Shown: positions 36,346 to 43,979 of the stretch, in pieces
How positions within the stretch are numbered: the stretch's first letter is position 1
Layout of the letters: each line of letters starts with the position of its first letter
NCBI GenBank assembly: GCA_947632515.1
Contig: CANRPO010000012.1
Coordinates: forward strand, 28,088 to 92,087
Reading direction: 5' to 3'
DNA: 64,000 nt
Origin: an uncultured Lachnospiraceae bacterium
GTDB lineage: Bacteria > Bacillota > Clostridia > Lachnospirales > Lachnospiraceae
Position numbers and translations under genes: made by a program
The notes under the pieces: model-generated
The model's database searches: none
Seen by the model: the letters and a program-made list of their open reading frames with translations, nothing else
What the model was told of the DNA's origin: nothing

Positions 36346-37923
36346 ATGGCAAATATCAGACTATTGGACTGCACGCTGAGAGACGGCGGCTATATCAACG
36401 ACTGGAAATTCGGATACCACACGATCAGGAGCATTCTGCGCAAGCTGGTCGATTCGCAGGTGGATTATGCGGAAGTCGGTTTCCTGCGCGACTGCGTATA
36501 CGACAGGGACAGGACGCTGTTCAACAGCTGCGGAGAGATCGCGCCGATCCTGCCGGAAAAGCGTGGCAACACCATGTTCGTGGCAATGGCCCTCCACAAT
36601 AAGTACAGCGTGGACAAGCTGGAGCCTTACGATGGGAAGACGATCGACGCGGTGCGGGTGACTTTCCACGACTATGACATTGACGAAGGGCTTGCCTTTG
36701 TGCGGCGGGTCAAGGGAAAAGGCTATAAGGTGTTCTGCAATCCCATCAACATAATGGGCTATTCCGATGAGAGCATCCTGGAGCTGCTGAAAAAGGTGAA
36801 CGAGATCCAACCCTACGCCTTCTCCATCGTGGACACCTTCGGTTCCATGATGCGGGAGGATCTGCAGAGGATCTACTCGCTGATAGAGCATAATCTGGAT
36901 CCCTCTGTCACGATCGGACTGCATCTGCACGAGAATCTGGCGTTGTCGTACTCGCTGGCGCAGGACTTTATCGGTATGAAGGCCGGTGGGCGCGGCAGTG
37001 TGATCGACGCCTCCATGCTGGGGATGGGGAGAGTGCCGGGCAATCTGTGTCTGGAGCTGATCATGGACTACATGAACAAGACACAGGGCGCTGTCTATGA
37101 CGTGAATCCTGTGTTGGACGGCATCGACGACCACATCGCACAGCTCAAACAGATCGAACCTTGGGGATACAGCACCGCTTACGCGCTCTCCGCAAAGTAT
37201 AATCTGCACAGGAACTATGCGGAATTTTTGCTTAATAAGGGACGTCTGCGGGCGAAACAGATCAATCAGATCCTTGCAGGCATCGAGGAACATAAGAAGA
37301 CCGCTTACGATGAGGCTTATGTGGAGGAGCTGTATCAGAAATTCCAGAATCATGAGGTGGACGACGGGCAGGTGCTGAACGGCCTGCGCAGGGAACTGCA
37401 GGATCATAAGATCCTCATTCTGGCGCCCGGGTACAGTCTGGTCGAAAAGAGAGAAGAGATACAGCGATTCATTGAGGAGCAGCAGCCCGTCGTTTTTTCG
37501 ACCAATTTTGCCTTGGAAGAATATTGTCCCGATTATATTTTCTGTTCCAATGCCGCGCGGTATGAGGCGTTGGAGAACAAGCGCGGGAAAAGGGGCGTGC
37601 TGGTCACGTCCAATCTCTTGGATGTGTGCGACGAGGAGCTTGTGGTCGATTACTCCAGCCTGTGTTTCGATGAGAAGGGAAACTGTGACAACAGTGTGAT
37701 CATGCTGTTGAAACTGTTGATGCGCCTTGCTGTCTACGAGGCTTATATTGCCGGATTCGACGGTTATCGCGCGGATGGCGACAATTATGTCACGTCTTAT
37801 ATGGCAAACCAGCACACCAAAGGGCAGGAAGTCAACAGGCGCAACAGGCGGTATGTGGCTGATATACGCAAACAGATGAAACTCGTGTTCCTGACAGATT
37901 CCGTGTACGATGAGAGAGAATAG
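36346..37923 (+). CDS. HMGL/4-hydroxy-2-oxovalerate aldolase-type enzyme fused to a Rossmann-like C-terminal domain
   Basis: 525 residues. Residues ~1-280 are a DRE-TIM metallolyase: LLDCTLRDGGYINDW carries the catalytic Arg-Asp, SIVDTFGSMMREDLQRIY the mid-barrel block, and GLHLHENLALS the metal-binding His-x-His. This family makes or breaks 2-keto acids with pyruvate. Residues ~350-525 form a second domain (ILILAPGYSLVEKREEI, YIAGFDGYRADGDNY) faintly like the MptE/DUF115 fold of flagellin-glycan Maf proteins. ATG 36346 is preferred to 36340 for binding-site spacing. Between a CMP-keto-sugar synthetase and a KdsC-like phosphatase, it may form a keto-acid sugar; this is inference. Confidence 0.8.
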   Translation: MANIRLLDCTLRDGGYINDWKFGYHTIRSILRKLVDSQVDYAEVGFLRDCVYDRDRTLFNSCGEIAPILPEKRGNTMFVAMALHNKYSVDKLEPYDGKTIDAVRVTFHDYDIDEGLAFVRRVKGKGYKVFCNPINIMGYSDESILELLKKVNEIQPYAFSIVDTFGSMMREDLQRIYSLIEHNLDPSVTIGLHLHENLALSYSLAQDFIGMKAGGRGSVIDASMLGMGRVPGNLCLELIMDYMNKTQGAVYDVNPVLDGIDDHIAQLKQIEPWGYSTAYALSAKYNLHRNYAEFLLNKGRLRAKQINQILAGIEEHKKTAYDEAYVEELYQKFQNHEVDDGQVLNGLRRELQDHKILILAPGYSLVEKREEIQRFIEEQQPVVFSTNFALEEYCPDYIFCSNAARYEALENKRGKRGVLVTSNLLDVCDEELVVDYSSLCFDEKGNCDNSVIMLLKLLMRLAVYEAYIAGFDGYRADGDNYVTSYMANQHTKGQEVNRRNRRYVADIRKQMKLVFLTDSVYDERE

Positions 37924-37962
37924 ACGCGGCAGCCGGGCAGAAGTCCGGATCGGAGGAGTATG

Positions 37963-38493
37963 ATGCAGCAGAAGGACAAGTATCAGAAAATCGAATATCT
38001 GGTGATCGACGTGGACGGTACCATGACGGACGCGGGCGTCTACTATGACGAGAACGGCAACGAACTGAAGAAGTTCTGCACGAAAGACGCGGCAGGGTTC
38101 TTTGCGGCGAGCGCGGTCGGCATAAAGCTGATGGTGCTGACGGGAAGGGAGTGCGCCGCCACGACCAGACGTATGCAGGAGATGAAGGTGGATTATCTGG
38201 TGCAGGGCATCAAGGACAAGCTGACCTATCTGGAAGGTTTTATGCGCACGGAAGGGATCGGCTATGAGCAGATCGGTTATCTGGGCGATGATCTGAACGA
38301 TTTGGCGGGGATGAAAAAAGCCGGGTTTGCAGGCTGTCCCGCGGATTCCTGCGAGGAGGTCAAGGCGATCTGCGATTATGTCTCGGATGTACAGGGCGGT
38401 CACGGCGCGGTGCGGGATATTATTTCCTGGCTTTTGAAACAGAGGGGCCAGTGGGACAGTTTTGTGGAACAGCGTTATGGCGCGGGGATCTGA
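37963..38493 (+). CDS. KdsC-like HAD phosphatase
   Basis: 176 residues, a C0-type HAD phosphatase lacking a cap, as in 3-deoxy-manno-octulosonate 8-phosphate phosphatase and the C-terminal part of some NeuA proteins. Asp16 and Asp18 in VIDVDGTMTDAGVYYDENG are the nucleophile and acid; MVLTGRE and GYLGDDLNDLAGM are motifs II and III/IV. Start 37963 is favoured over 37960 by distance to GGAGG. Expected role: removing phosphate from a newly formed 9- or 8-carbon keto sugar acid before CMP activation. Confidence 0.9.
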   Translation: MQQKDKYQKIEYLVIDVDGTMTDAGVYYDENGNELKKFCTKDAAGFFAASAVGIKLMVLTGRECAATTRRMQEMKVDYLVQGIKDKLTYLEGFMRTEGIGYEQIGYLGDDLNDLAGMKKAGFAGCPADSCEEVKAICDYVSDVQGGHGAVRDIISWLLKQRGQWDSFVEQRYGAGI

Positions 38494-38535
38494 GGGAGAT
38501 TCCGGGGCGTGCCTTGTACACGGATGGGAGTTTCT

Positions 38536-39618
38536 ATGAAAAAGCCGATGAACATATATATCACCACCGGGCGGAAAAATCTGAAATATGCCTATGTGGC
38601 GATTAAATCTCTCTTCGTGAACAATCGGGACAGGGAGATCCATCTGTATGTCGTGTCCGAGGATCTGACGGTGGAGGATATGCGGCATGAGAATGCGCTG
38701 GCGCAGCAGTACGGCCATCGTATTCATATTCTGCGGTTCGACGAGGAGAAAGCGGGCGAGTACATCCATATCGATCAGGGCGATCACTGGCCCATCGGCA
38801 CCATGTCGAGCTATTGGCTCTTTCACGAGCTGCTGCCCTCGGAGGTCGATCGGATCATGGTGATCGAGTCCGATACCGTGGTCGTAGGTGATTTGTCGGA
38901 AATATACGATATGGATTTTGAAGGCTCATACGTCATCTGCCCCGGTCCGGAGCATAAGCCGGCTAATCACAGGAATTTCATGCAGCGTGTCGGCGGCGAT
39001 ACGCTGACCTTTGTGTTGTCCCTGTACGATGTGGATAAGATCAGACACGATTTTACGTTGCAGGATATATTAAACGCGGATGAACAGATTAAAAAGCTGG
39101 CGGGTTATTCCCAGATGGAATTTACGTTTGGTCTGCTTTTCAAGGATCATATCAGGTATGTGGCGGGTAAGGATTCCTGTATCGACGAGAATGAGCGCTA
39201 CGCCGAGGAATTGGGCTATGATTACATGGCGGAGTGCCAGAAGACGGCGAAAATTCTGCATTTTTCCTCCTACAAGGACTACAGCAAGCCGTGGAACCCG
39301 GTCAGCATGATGCCGGGCTATGCCGTCTGGTGGCAGTACGCGCAGGACAGCCCATATTATAAGTCCTATTTTGAGGAGCAGTGGAAACTCTACGATAAGG
39401 TGAAACAGGAGAGGGCGGAGGCTGCGAAGTATGTCAGCGGCAGGAACGTGCTGCTGTGCGCGTTTGCGCTTTTTGCCATGATCGTGACAGGGACGGCGGT
39501 ATATCTGCACGGCGCAGCCGGATTTGCCGCGGCTGCGGCGGAGGCGGCTGCCGCGTTGGGGGCGAGCGTGCTGATCAGGAAAGCGGGCATCTGGTATCAG
39601 AGAAAGCGGCGGAGTTAG
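38536..39618 (+). CDS. GT8 family glycosyltransferase with C-terminal membrane segments
   Basis: 360 residues. MNIYITTGRKNLKYAYVAI and the block RIMVIESDTVVVGDLSEIY match GT8 (LgtC-like). The usual D-x-D is E-S-D here (Glu111-Asp113). HWPIGTMSSYWLFHELLP precedes it, and ILHFSSYKDYSKPWNP is the C-terminal metal-binding His region of the family. Two hydrophobic stretches near 310-350, Ala-rich, may anchor it to the membrane. ATG 38536 is chosen for the GATGGGAG upstream. Typical donors are UDP-Gal or UDP-Glc. Confidence 0.87.
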   Translation: MKKPMNIYITTGRKNLKYAYVAIKSLFVNNRDREIHLYVVSEDLTVEDMRHENALAQQYGHRIHILRFDEEKAGEYIHIDQGDHWPIGTMSSYWLFHELLPSEVDRIMVIESDTVVVGDLSEIYDMDFEGSYVICPGPEHKPANHRNFMQRVGGDTLTFVLSLYDVDKIRHDFTLQDILNADEQIKKLAGYSQMEFTFGLLFKDHIRYVAGKDSCIDENERYAEELGYDYMAECQKTAKILHFSSYKDYSKPWNPVSMMPGYAVWWQYAQDSPYYKSYFEEQWKLYDKVKQERAEAAKYVSGRNVLLCAFALFAMIVTGTAVYLHGAAGFAAAAAEAAAALGASVLIRKAGIWYQRKRRS

Positions 39619-39627
39619 AGGTTTGTT

Positions 39628-40833
39628 ATGAAGATCATGGTTGCGGTCCCGTGTTACTGGCCGTCGCAGGATGGAGTGACACACATAACAAAATATCTTG
39701 CGGAGGGACTTGCGGGCAGGGGGCACGAGGTCTTGGTCTACACCAGCGCGGGAGACGGCGGATTGCAAGTGCTGCCGGAGCGGGAGAGCCACGGCGGCGT
39801 CTCCATAGAGCGGACACGCGTCTATGTGCGCTGGCCCCTGCGCCTGAAAGAGCGCGACGAGAACAGCACAAAAAGGAAATACTATGAAAGGATATGCAGT
39901 TTTCGGCCGGATGTGCTGATCGTCGTGTGCGCGCAGACTTGGACACTGGATTGGCTGATTCCGTATCTGGATAAGGTGAAGTGTGCGAAAGTGTTTTACT
40001 CCCACGGCTATTCCAGACTGGGGCAGACACATCTCATATGGGAGAAGTTAAAGCACCGAAATATTCTGGGGGTGTATGAGCAGTGGCTGATCAAAAAATA
40101 TTATGATAAGCTGTACCGCGTGATCGGACGGTTTGATCTGGCAGTCTATCTGTCGGAACTGAACAATTCTTATCTGTATGCACAGGAAAAGGGACTTTCC
40201 AACGGGAAGGTGTTGGAGAACGCCATAGAGGACGCCTTCACCTTGGAGGACATGCGGCATACGGAGGAGTTTTGCAGAAAACCTGAGATACAGTTTCTCT
40301 ATATCGCGAATTATAACGATAATAAAAATCAGGATATGCTGCTTAAGGCATTCTGTAAGGCCAAGCTGGAAAATGCAACGCTGCAGTTCGCGGGGTTTGA
40401 GGAGAATGATTATCTGAGAATGCTGCGGGAGCATACGGCGAAATGGCTGCCTGAGGGGGCATTGAAAAAAGTTGTATTTAACGTTCATCTTACGCGGGAA
40501 CAGATTTACGAATTGTATAAAAATTCGCATATTTTTGTCTGTACGAGCAGATCTGAAAACTGCCCCATCGTGCACTGTGAGGCGGCTGCTGCCGGCATGG
40601 CGGTCATCAGCACCGATGTGGGGGACGTGAGCCTGAAGGACGGCATCCTGCTTGTTCATGATGCGGAGGAGCTAAGGCGGGCCATGGAACGGCTGGCTGC
40701 TGACCGCAGCGAACTGTACGAGCGGGGGAGACGTCTGCGGGCATATATGCTTGGCAGAAAATGCAGGGTGGAAGACAAGGTGGATTGGCTGGAAGAGGAA
40801 CTGAAGGCGATCGTGAGAAAAGGGCAGAAATAG
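39628..40833 (+). CDS. GT4 glycosyltransferase
   Basis: 401 residues. MKIMVAVPCYWPSQDGVTHITK is a GT4 acceptor-domain opening; VFYSHGYSRLGQTH is mid-domain. Donor half: YIANYNDNKNQDMLLKAF and VCTSRSENCPIVHCEAAAAGM, the E-x7-E region. GAGG precedes the ATG and the gene follows the GT8 by 9 bases, so both belong to one operon. Sugar unknown. Confidence 0.88.
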   Translation: MKIMVAVPCYWPSQDGVTHITKYLAEGLAGRGHEVLVYTSAGDGGLQVLPERESHGGVSIERTRVYVRWPLRLKERDENSTKRKYYERICSFRPDVLIVVCAQTWTLDWLIPYLDKVKCAKVFYSHGYSRLGQTHLIWEKLKHRNILGVYEQWLIKKYYDKLYRVIGRFDLAVYLSELNNSYLYAQEKGLSNGKVLENAIEDAFTLEDMRHTEEFCRKPEIQFLYIANYNDNKNQDMLLKAFCKAKLENATLQFAGFEENDYLRMLREHTAKWLPEGALKKVVFNVHLTREQIYELYKNSHIFVCTSRSENCPIVHCEAAAAGMAVISTDVGDVSLKDGILLVHDAEELRRAMERLAADRSELYERGRRLRAYMLGRKCRVEDKVDWLEEELKAIVRKGQK

Positions 40834-40869
40834 AAAAGAATTTTTGCGTTTAAAGAAGAGGGATAAGAT

Positions 40870-41814
40870 ATGCGGGATATTATGTTGTCTGTCTGTGTAG
40901 TCAGCTATAATCATGAAAAATATATCGAGGAATGTCTGGACCATATATTGAGCCAGAAAACGGATTTTAAGATGGAAATATTGTTTGGCGACGACTGCTC
41001 CACCGACAATACGCTGCAGATCGTACGGCAAAAGTATGTGGGGGGGGGCACAGACGTACAAATAATAGAGCGTAAAGAGAATTTAGGCCTGTGCAAAAAC
41101 ATGTATGATTTATTTCTTCGCGCACGCGGGAAATATGTCTATTTGATGGATGGCGACGACTATCTGTACAGCGATGAGATCCTGCAGAAACAGGTTGATT
41201 TTCTGGAGACTCATGACGACTATTTCAGCGCCACGTCGCGGGAATATATCTATAAGCCCTCTGATGGCAGCTTAGGCAAAGTTGAGATCAAGACGGGAGA
41301 TTACACGATCAAAGATTTTCTGGAGGATGAGATCGTGCCCTGTAACTATGGCACTATGAGAAATGTTTTTTATCAGGACAGGGAAAACAACGGATTCCTG
41401 ATACGCGGTTCTAAAAACAATGAAGAGATACCGATGTGGATGTACACGATGGATAAAGGGAAAAAGTATATTATGCCGGACTATATGCGGGTCTACCGAT
41501 ATATGACCGAAGGGGCGGATAACTATAATACGCGTTATACCTTTGAACAGATGTTCCGGCATTGTTACGCTAATTTTAATGCGGTCAGACCGGTTTATGA
41601 GAGCAAATACGACCTTCGGCCGTTTAAACTGAGGCTGATCAACCGTTACTGTCTGAAAGTTGCGGATTCTCCCGGAAGATTTATGCAGTTTATGAGTATC
41701 CTGAGCGGCAGGGACAGGATCGAGTTTATCCTGTACAAGATGTACCTGAAAACCCATCATTATCAGAATCCTGCAAGCTGGAGCAAAAAAAGCTGTGTTT
41801 TGAGCGAAAGATAA
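40870..41814 (+). CDS. GT2 glycosyltransferase interrupted in frame by a poly-G tract
   Basis: 314 residues. LSVCVVSYNHEKYIEECLDH, LFGDDCSTDNTLQIV and VYLMDGDDYLYSDE are the GT-A nucleotide and D-x-D regions. Residues 57-60 (Val-Gly-Gly-Gly) are encoded by nine consecutive G, in a loop after the first Rossmann half. In this sequence the frame is intact. A one-base change would remove the whole catalytic centre, so the gene is a candidate for ON/OFF switching. Donor unknown. Confidence 0.87.
   Translation: MRDIMLSVCVVSYNHEKYIEECLDHILSQKTDFKMEILFGDDCSTDNTLQIVRQKYVGGGTDVQIIERKENLGLCKNMYDLFLRARGKYVYLMDGDDYLYSDEILQKQVDFLETHDDYFSATSREYIYKPSDGSLGKVEIKTGDYTIKDFLEDEIVPCNYGTMRNVFYQDRENNGFLIRGSKNNEEIPMWMYTMDKGKKYIMPDYMRVYRYMTEGADNYNTRYTFEQMFRHCYANFNAVRPVYESKYDLRPFKLRLINRYCLKVADSPGRFMQFMSILSGRDRIEFILYKMYLKTHHYQNPASWSKKSCVLSER
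41040..41048 (+). repeat. Poly-G tract, 9 bases, inside a GT2 gene
   Basis: Nine G on the coding strand, codons 57-60 of the gene at 40870. The other codons of this gene do not favour GGG, so the run is not explained by codon usage. Candidate contingency tract. Confidence 0.85.
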
Positions 41815-41852
41815 ACAGATATTGATTTTAAAATATAGGCGGAACAAAGAAC

Positions 41853-43643
41853 ATGGTGAAAAAGGAATTTGAAAAGCTTGTCGATGCAGTCGGAAAACTG
41901 AATTATATATTGACGCCCGTGCAGAAAAGATACGGCGTGATGGTCTTTCTGCTGTCTATCATATCGGCGGTGCTGGAAACCTTTGGCGTGTCGATTATTG
42001 TACCTTTGCTGCAGGCGTTTCTGAATCCGGAACAACTGATGCAGGCAGGATATATAAAACCTTTCGTCGATTTCTTTGGATTGCAGTCGTATCGGGAAGT
42101 TATCTTTCTTGTCTGTGTTGCCATTATTGTCATTTATCTGTTTAAAAGTTTGTTTGGCGTGTTTTTTGTATGGGTATCCAACAAGTACGCCTGCAAAGTA
42201 CATCGGGAATTATCCATACAGATCATGAACGCCTATATGCGGCAAGGTTACAGTTTTTTTGTGGAAAACAGCAGCGCTAGACTGTTGAACGGTCTGGGGG
42301 AAGACGTATCGAGCGTTTATAATATCATCAATTACACATTTATCCTGCTGAGCAAGGCATTTACGATTCTGGGCACTTCTGTGCTGATCATCATCGTTAC
42401 GCCTGCTATGTCGCTCGTTCTGATGTTTTTGATTATTTTTTGTTTCGCTGTCTCGCAGCTGCTTTTCAGAAAATCCATGGCAAAATACGGACGCCTGGTG
42501 CGGGAATATAACTGGCAGGCATATCAGGCGTCATTGGAGGCCATTCAGGGAAGTAAGGAAGTTCTGGTGACCAACAGGCAGAAATACTTTGTCGACCAGT
42601 ATGAGAAATGTCTGATCGGCAGCAACAAGGCCAATATCAGAAACGCCATAGGCACCAACGCTCCAACTTATATTATCGAGGCGATCTGCGTGACCGGATT
42701 GATGGCGCTGATCGGTGTGCGGGTGCTGCATGAGACGGATGTGGCAAGTATGCTCAGCCAGTTGTCGGTGATCGCGGTCGCAGCCTTTCGCATTCTGCCG
42801 TCATTGGGGAGCGTATTGAGCAGTGTGAATGCCATCGTCTACCATGCGCCGTCCTTGGCGGCGTCCTATGAGACCATTGACCTCGTGAGGAAATTGGATG
42901 AGATGGAGAGCAGAGAAGAACAAATTGAGAATGAGGAATTGTCGCATATTCAGTTTTCCGAGGAACTTACGCTGTCCCATGTTACCTTCCGCTATCCGAG
43001 AAGGGATGCGGCGGTGCTTGAGGATCTGAACCTCAGGATCAAAAAGGGAACTTCCGTCGCCTTTATCGGCGCATCCGGAGCGGGCAAGACAACGCTTGCG
43101 GATATTATTCTGAATCTGTTGGAGCCGCAGCAGGGCGAGATCATGATGGACGGTTACAATATCAGAAAACTGCGGGGGCAGTGGAACAAGATCGTCGGCT
43201 ATGTGCCGCAGTCTGTCTATCTGACGGATGCCTCCATCCGGCGCAATATCGCTTTCGGCGTGGAGGAGAGCGAGATCGATGACGGGAAGGTATGGAATGC
43301 CTTGGAAATGGCACAGTTAAAATCATTTGTCGAAGGGCTGGCGGACGGGCTGGACACGGTAGTCGGGGAGTGGGGCATACAGTTCTCCGGCGGGCAGAGA
43401 CAGCGGGTGGCTATCGCCAGAGCCTTGTACGGGGAGCCGGATATTATCATTCTGGACGAGGCCACGTCGGCGCTGGACAATGAGACGGAGACGGCGGTCA
43501 TGGAGTCGATCGACGCCCTGCAGGGCATCAAAACGCTTATTATCGTGGCCCATCGCCTGACGACGATCAGGAACTGCGATGAGATCTACGAGATCCGGGA
43601 CGGGAAGGCGATCCTGAGGGCGAAGGAGGAATTGGGATTATAA
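41853..43643 (+). CDS. ABC exporter, MsbA/PglK-like flippase 3
   Basis: 596 residues with fused membrane and ATPase domains. Walker A GASGAGKTT near 407, signature FSGGQRQRVAIARAL near 512, Walker B IIILDEATSALD, H-loop IVAHRLTTI. The membrane domain contains SIQIMNAYMRQGYSFF, a coupling region also visible in its two paralogues. Third such exporter of the window; it follows the poly-G GT2 by 38 bases and ends just before a promoter with a consensus -10. Expected substrate: a lipid-linked glycan. Confidence 0.92.
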   Translation: MVKKEFEKLVDAVGKLNYILTPVQKRYGVMVFLLSIISAVLETFGVSIIVPLLQAFLNPEQLMQAGYIKPFVDFFGLQSYREVIFLVCVAIIVIYLFKSLFGVFFVWVSNKYACKVHRELSIQIMNAYMRQGYSFFVENSSARLLNGLGEDVSSVYNIINYTFILLSKAFTILGTSVLIIIVTPAMSLVLMFLIIFCFAVSQLLFRKSMAKYGRLVREYNWQAYQASLEAIQGSKEVLVTNRQKYFVDQYEKCLIGSNKANIRNAIGTNAPTYIIEAICVTGLMALIGVRVLHETDVASMLSQLSVIAVAAFRILPSLGSVLSSVNAIVYHAPSLAASYETIDLVRKLDEMESREEQIENEELSHIQFSEELTLSHVTFRYPRRDAAVLEDLNLRIKKGTSVAFIGASGAGKTTLADIILNLLEPQQGEIMMDGYNIRKLRGQWNKIVGYVPQSVYLTDASIRRNIAFGVEESEIDDGKVWNALEMAQLKSFVEGLADGLDTVVGEWGIQFSGGQRQRVAIARALYGEPDIIILDEATSALDNETETAVMESIDALQGIKTLIIVAHRLTTIRNCDEIYEIRDGKAILRAKEELGL

Positions 43644-43652
43644 GTTGGGGAT

Positions 43653-43681
43653 TTGCATATTTCTTCCTGTGGGAGTATAAT
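43653..43681 (+). promoter_or_regulatory. Sigma-A-type promoter with consensus -10
   Basis: TTGCAT (43653-43658), 17 bases, TATAAT (43676-43681). The -10 is a full consensus match. It lies between the ABC exporter and the small membrane protein at 43713, with a predicted leader of about 25 bases containing AAAGGAG. It probably drives the YidC-TagF gene and perhaps the AEP genes. Confidence 0.62.
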
Positions 43682-43712
43682 AGGGGTGTTTTATAGCGAA
43701 AGGAGACGTATA

Positions 43713-43970
43713 ATGAAGAAAATCATATGGAAAGCGTTGAAATATACTTATTTCTATATTTGTTTCTGGTATCTGTTCACGATACCGGCGCAGGCATATA
43801 TCGATCCGTCGGCGGTCACCTATATCATTCAGGCGGTGGCGGGCGCGCTGATTGCTATCGGGGCGGCGTTCACTATTTTCAGACATAAGATTTTTGCTTT
43901 CTTTAAGAAGAACAAAAAAGGCGGACCGTCTGAAGGGGAAACCATCGAATTTAAGGACGTGGAAGACTAA
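43713..43970 (+). CDS. Small membrane protein preceding the YidC-TagF fusion
   Basis: 85 residues: a possible signal-like helix (residues ~8-28, ending IPAQA), the block AYIDPSAVTYIIQAVAGA, a second helix (~40-58), then a Lys-rich and finally acidic tail. AAAGGAG is well placed before ATG 43713. It sits 9 bases before the YidC-TagF gene. The AYIDPS...YIIQ pattern recurs in small proteins of glycan and LPS-like loci, but no function is known. Perhaps an accessory subunit of its neighbour. Confidence 0.75.
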   Translation: MKKIIWKALKYTYFYICFWYLFTIPAQAYIDPSAVTYIIQAVAGALIAIGAAFTIFRHKIFAFFKKNKKGGPSEGETIEFKDVED

Positions 43971-43979
43971 GGGGCGGAT

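Noticed and set aside
36361..38826. An 821-codon open frame on the minus strand
   Set aside because: It runs antisense to the aldolase, KdsC-like and part of the GT8 genes, all of which have clear family motifs. Its product is a His/Leu/Arg/Gln-rich string with no domain pattern. Stop-free antisense frames follow from the codon bias of the plus-strand genes.
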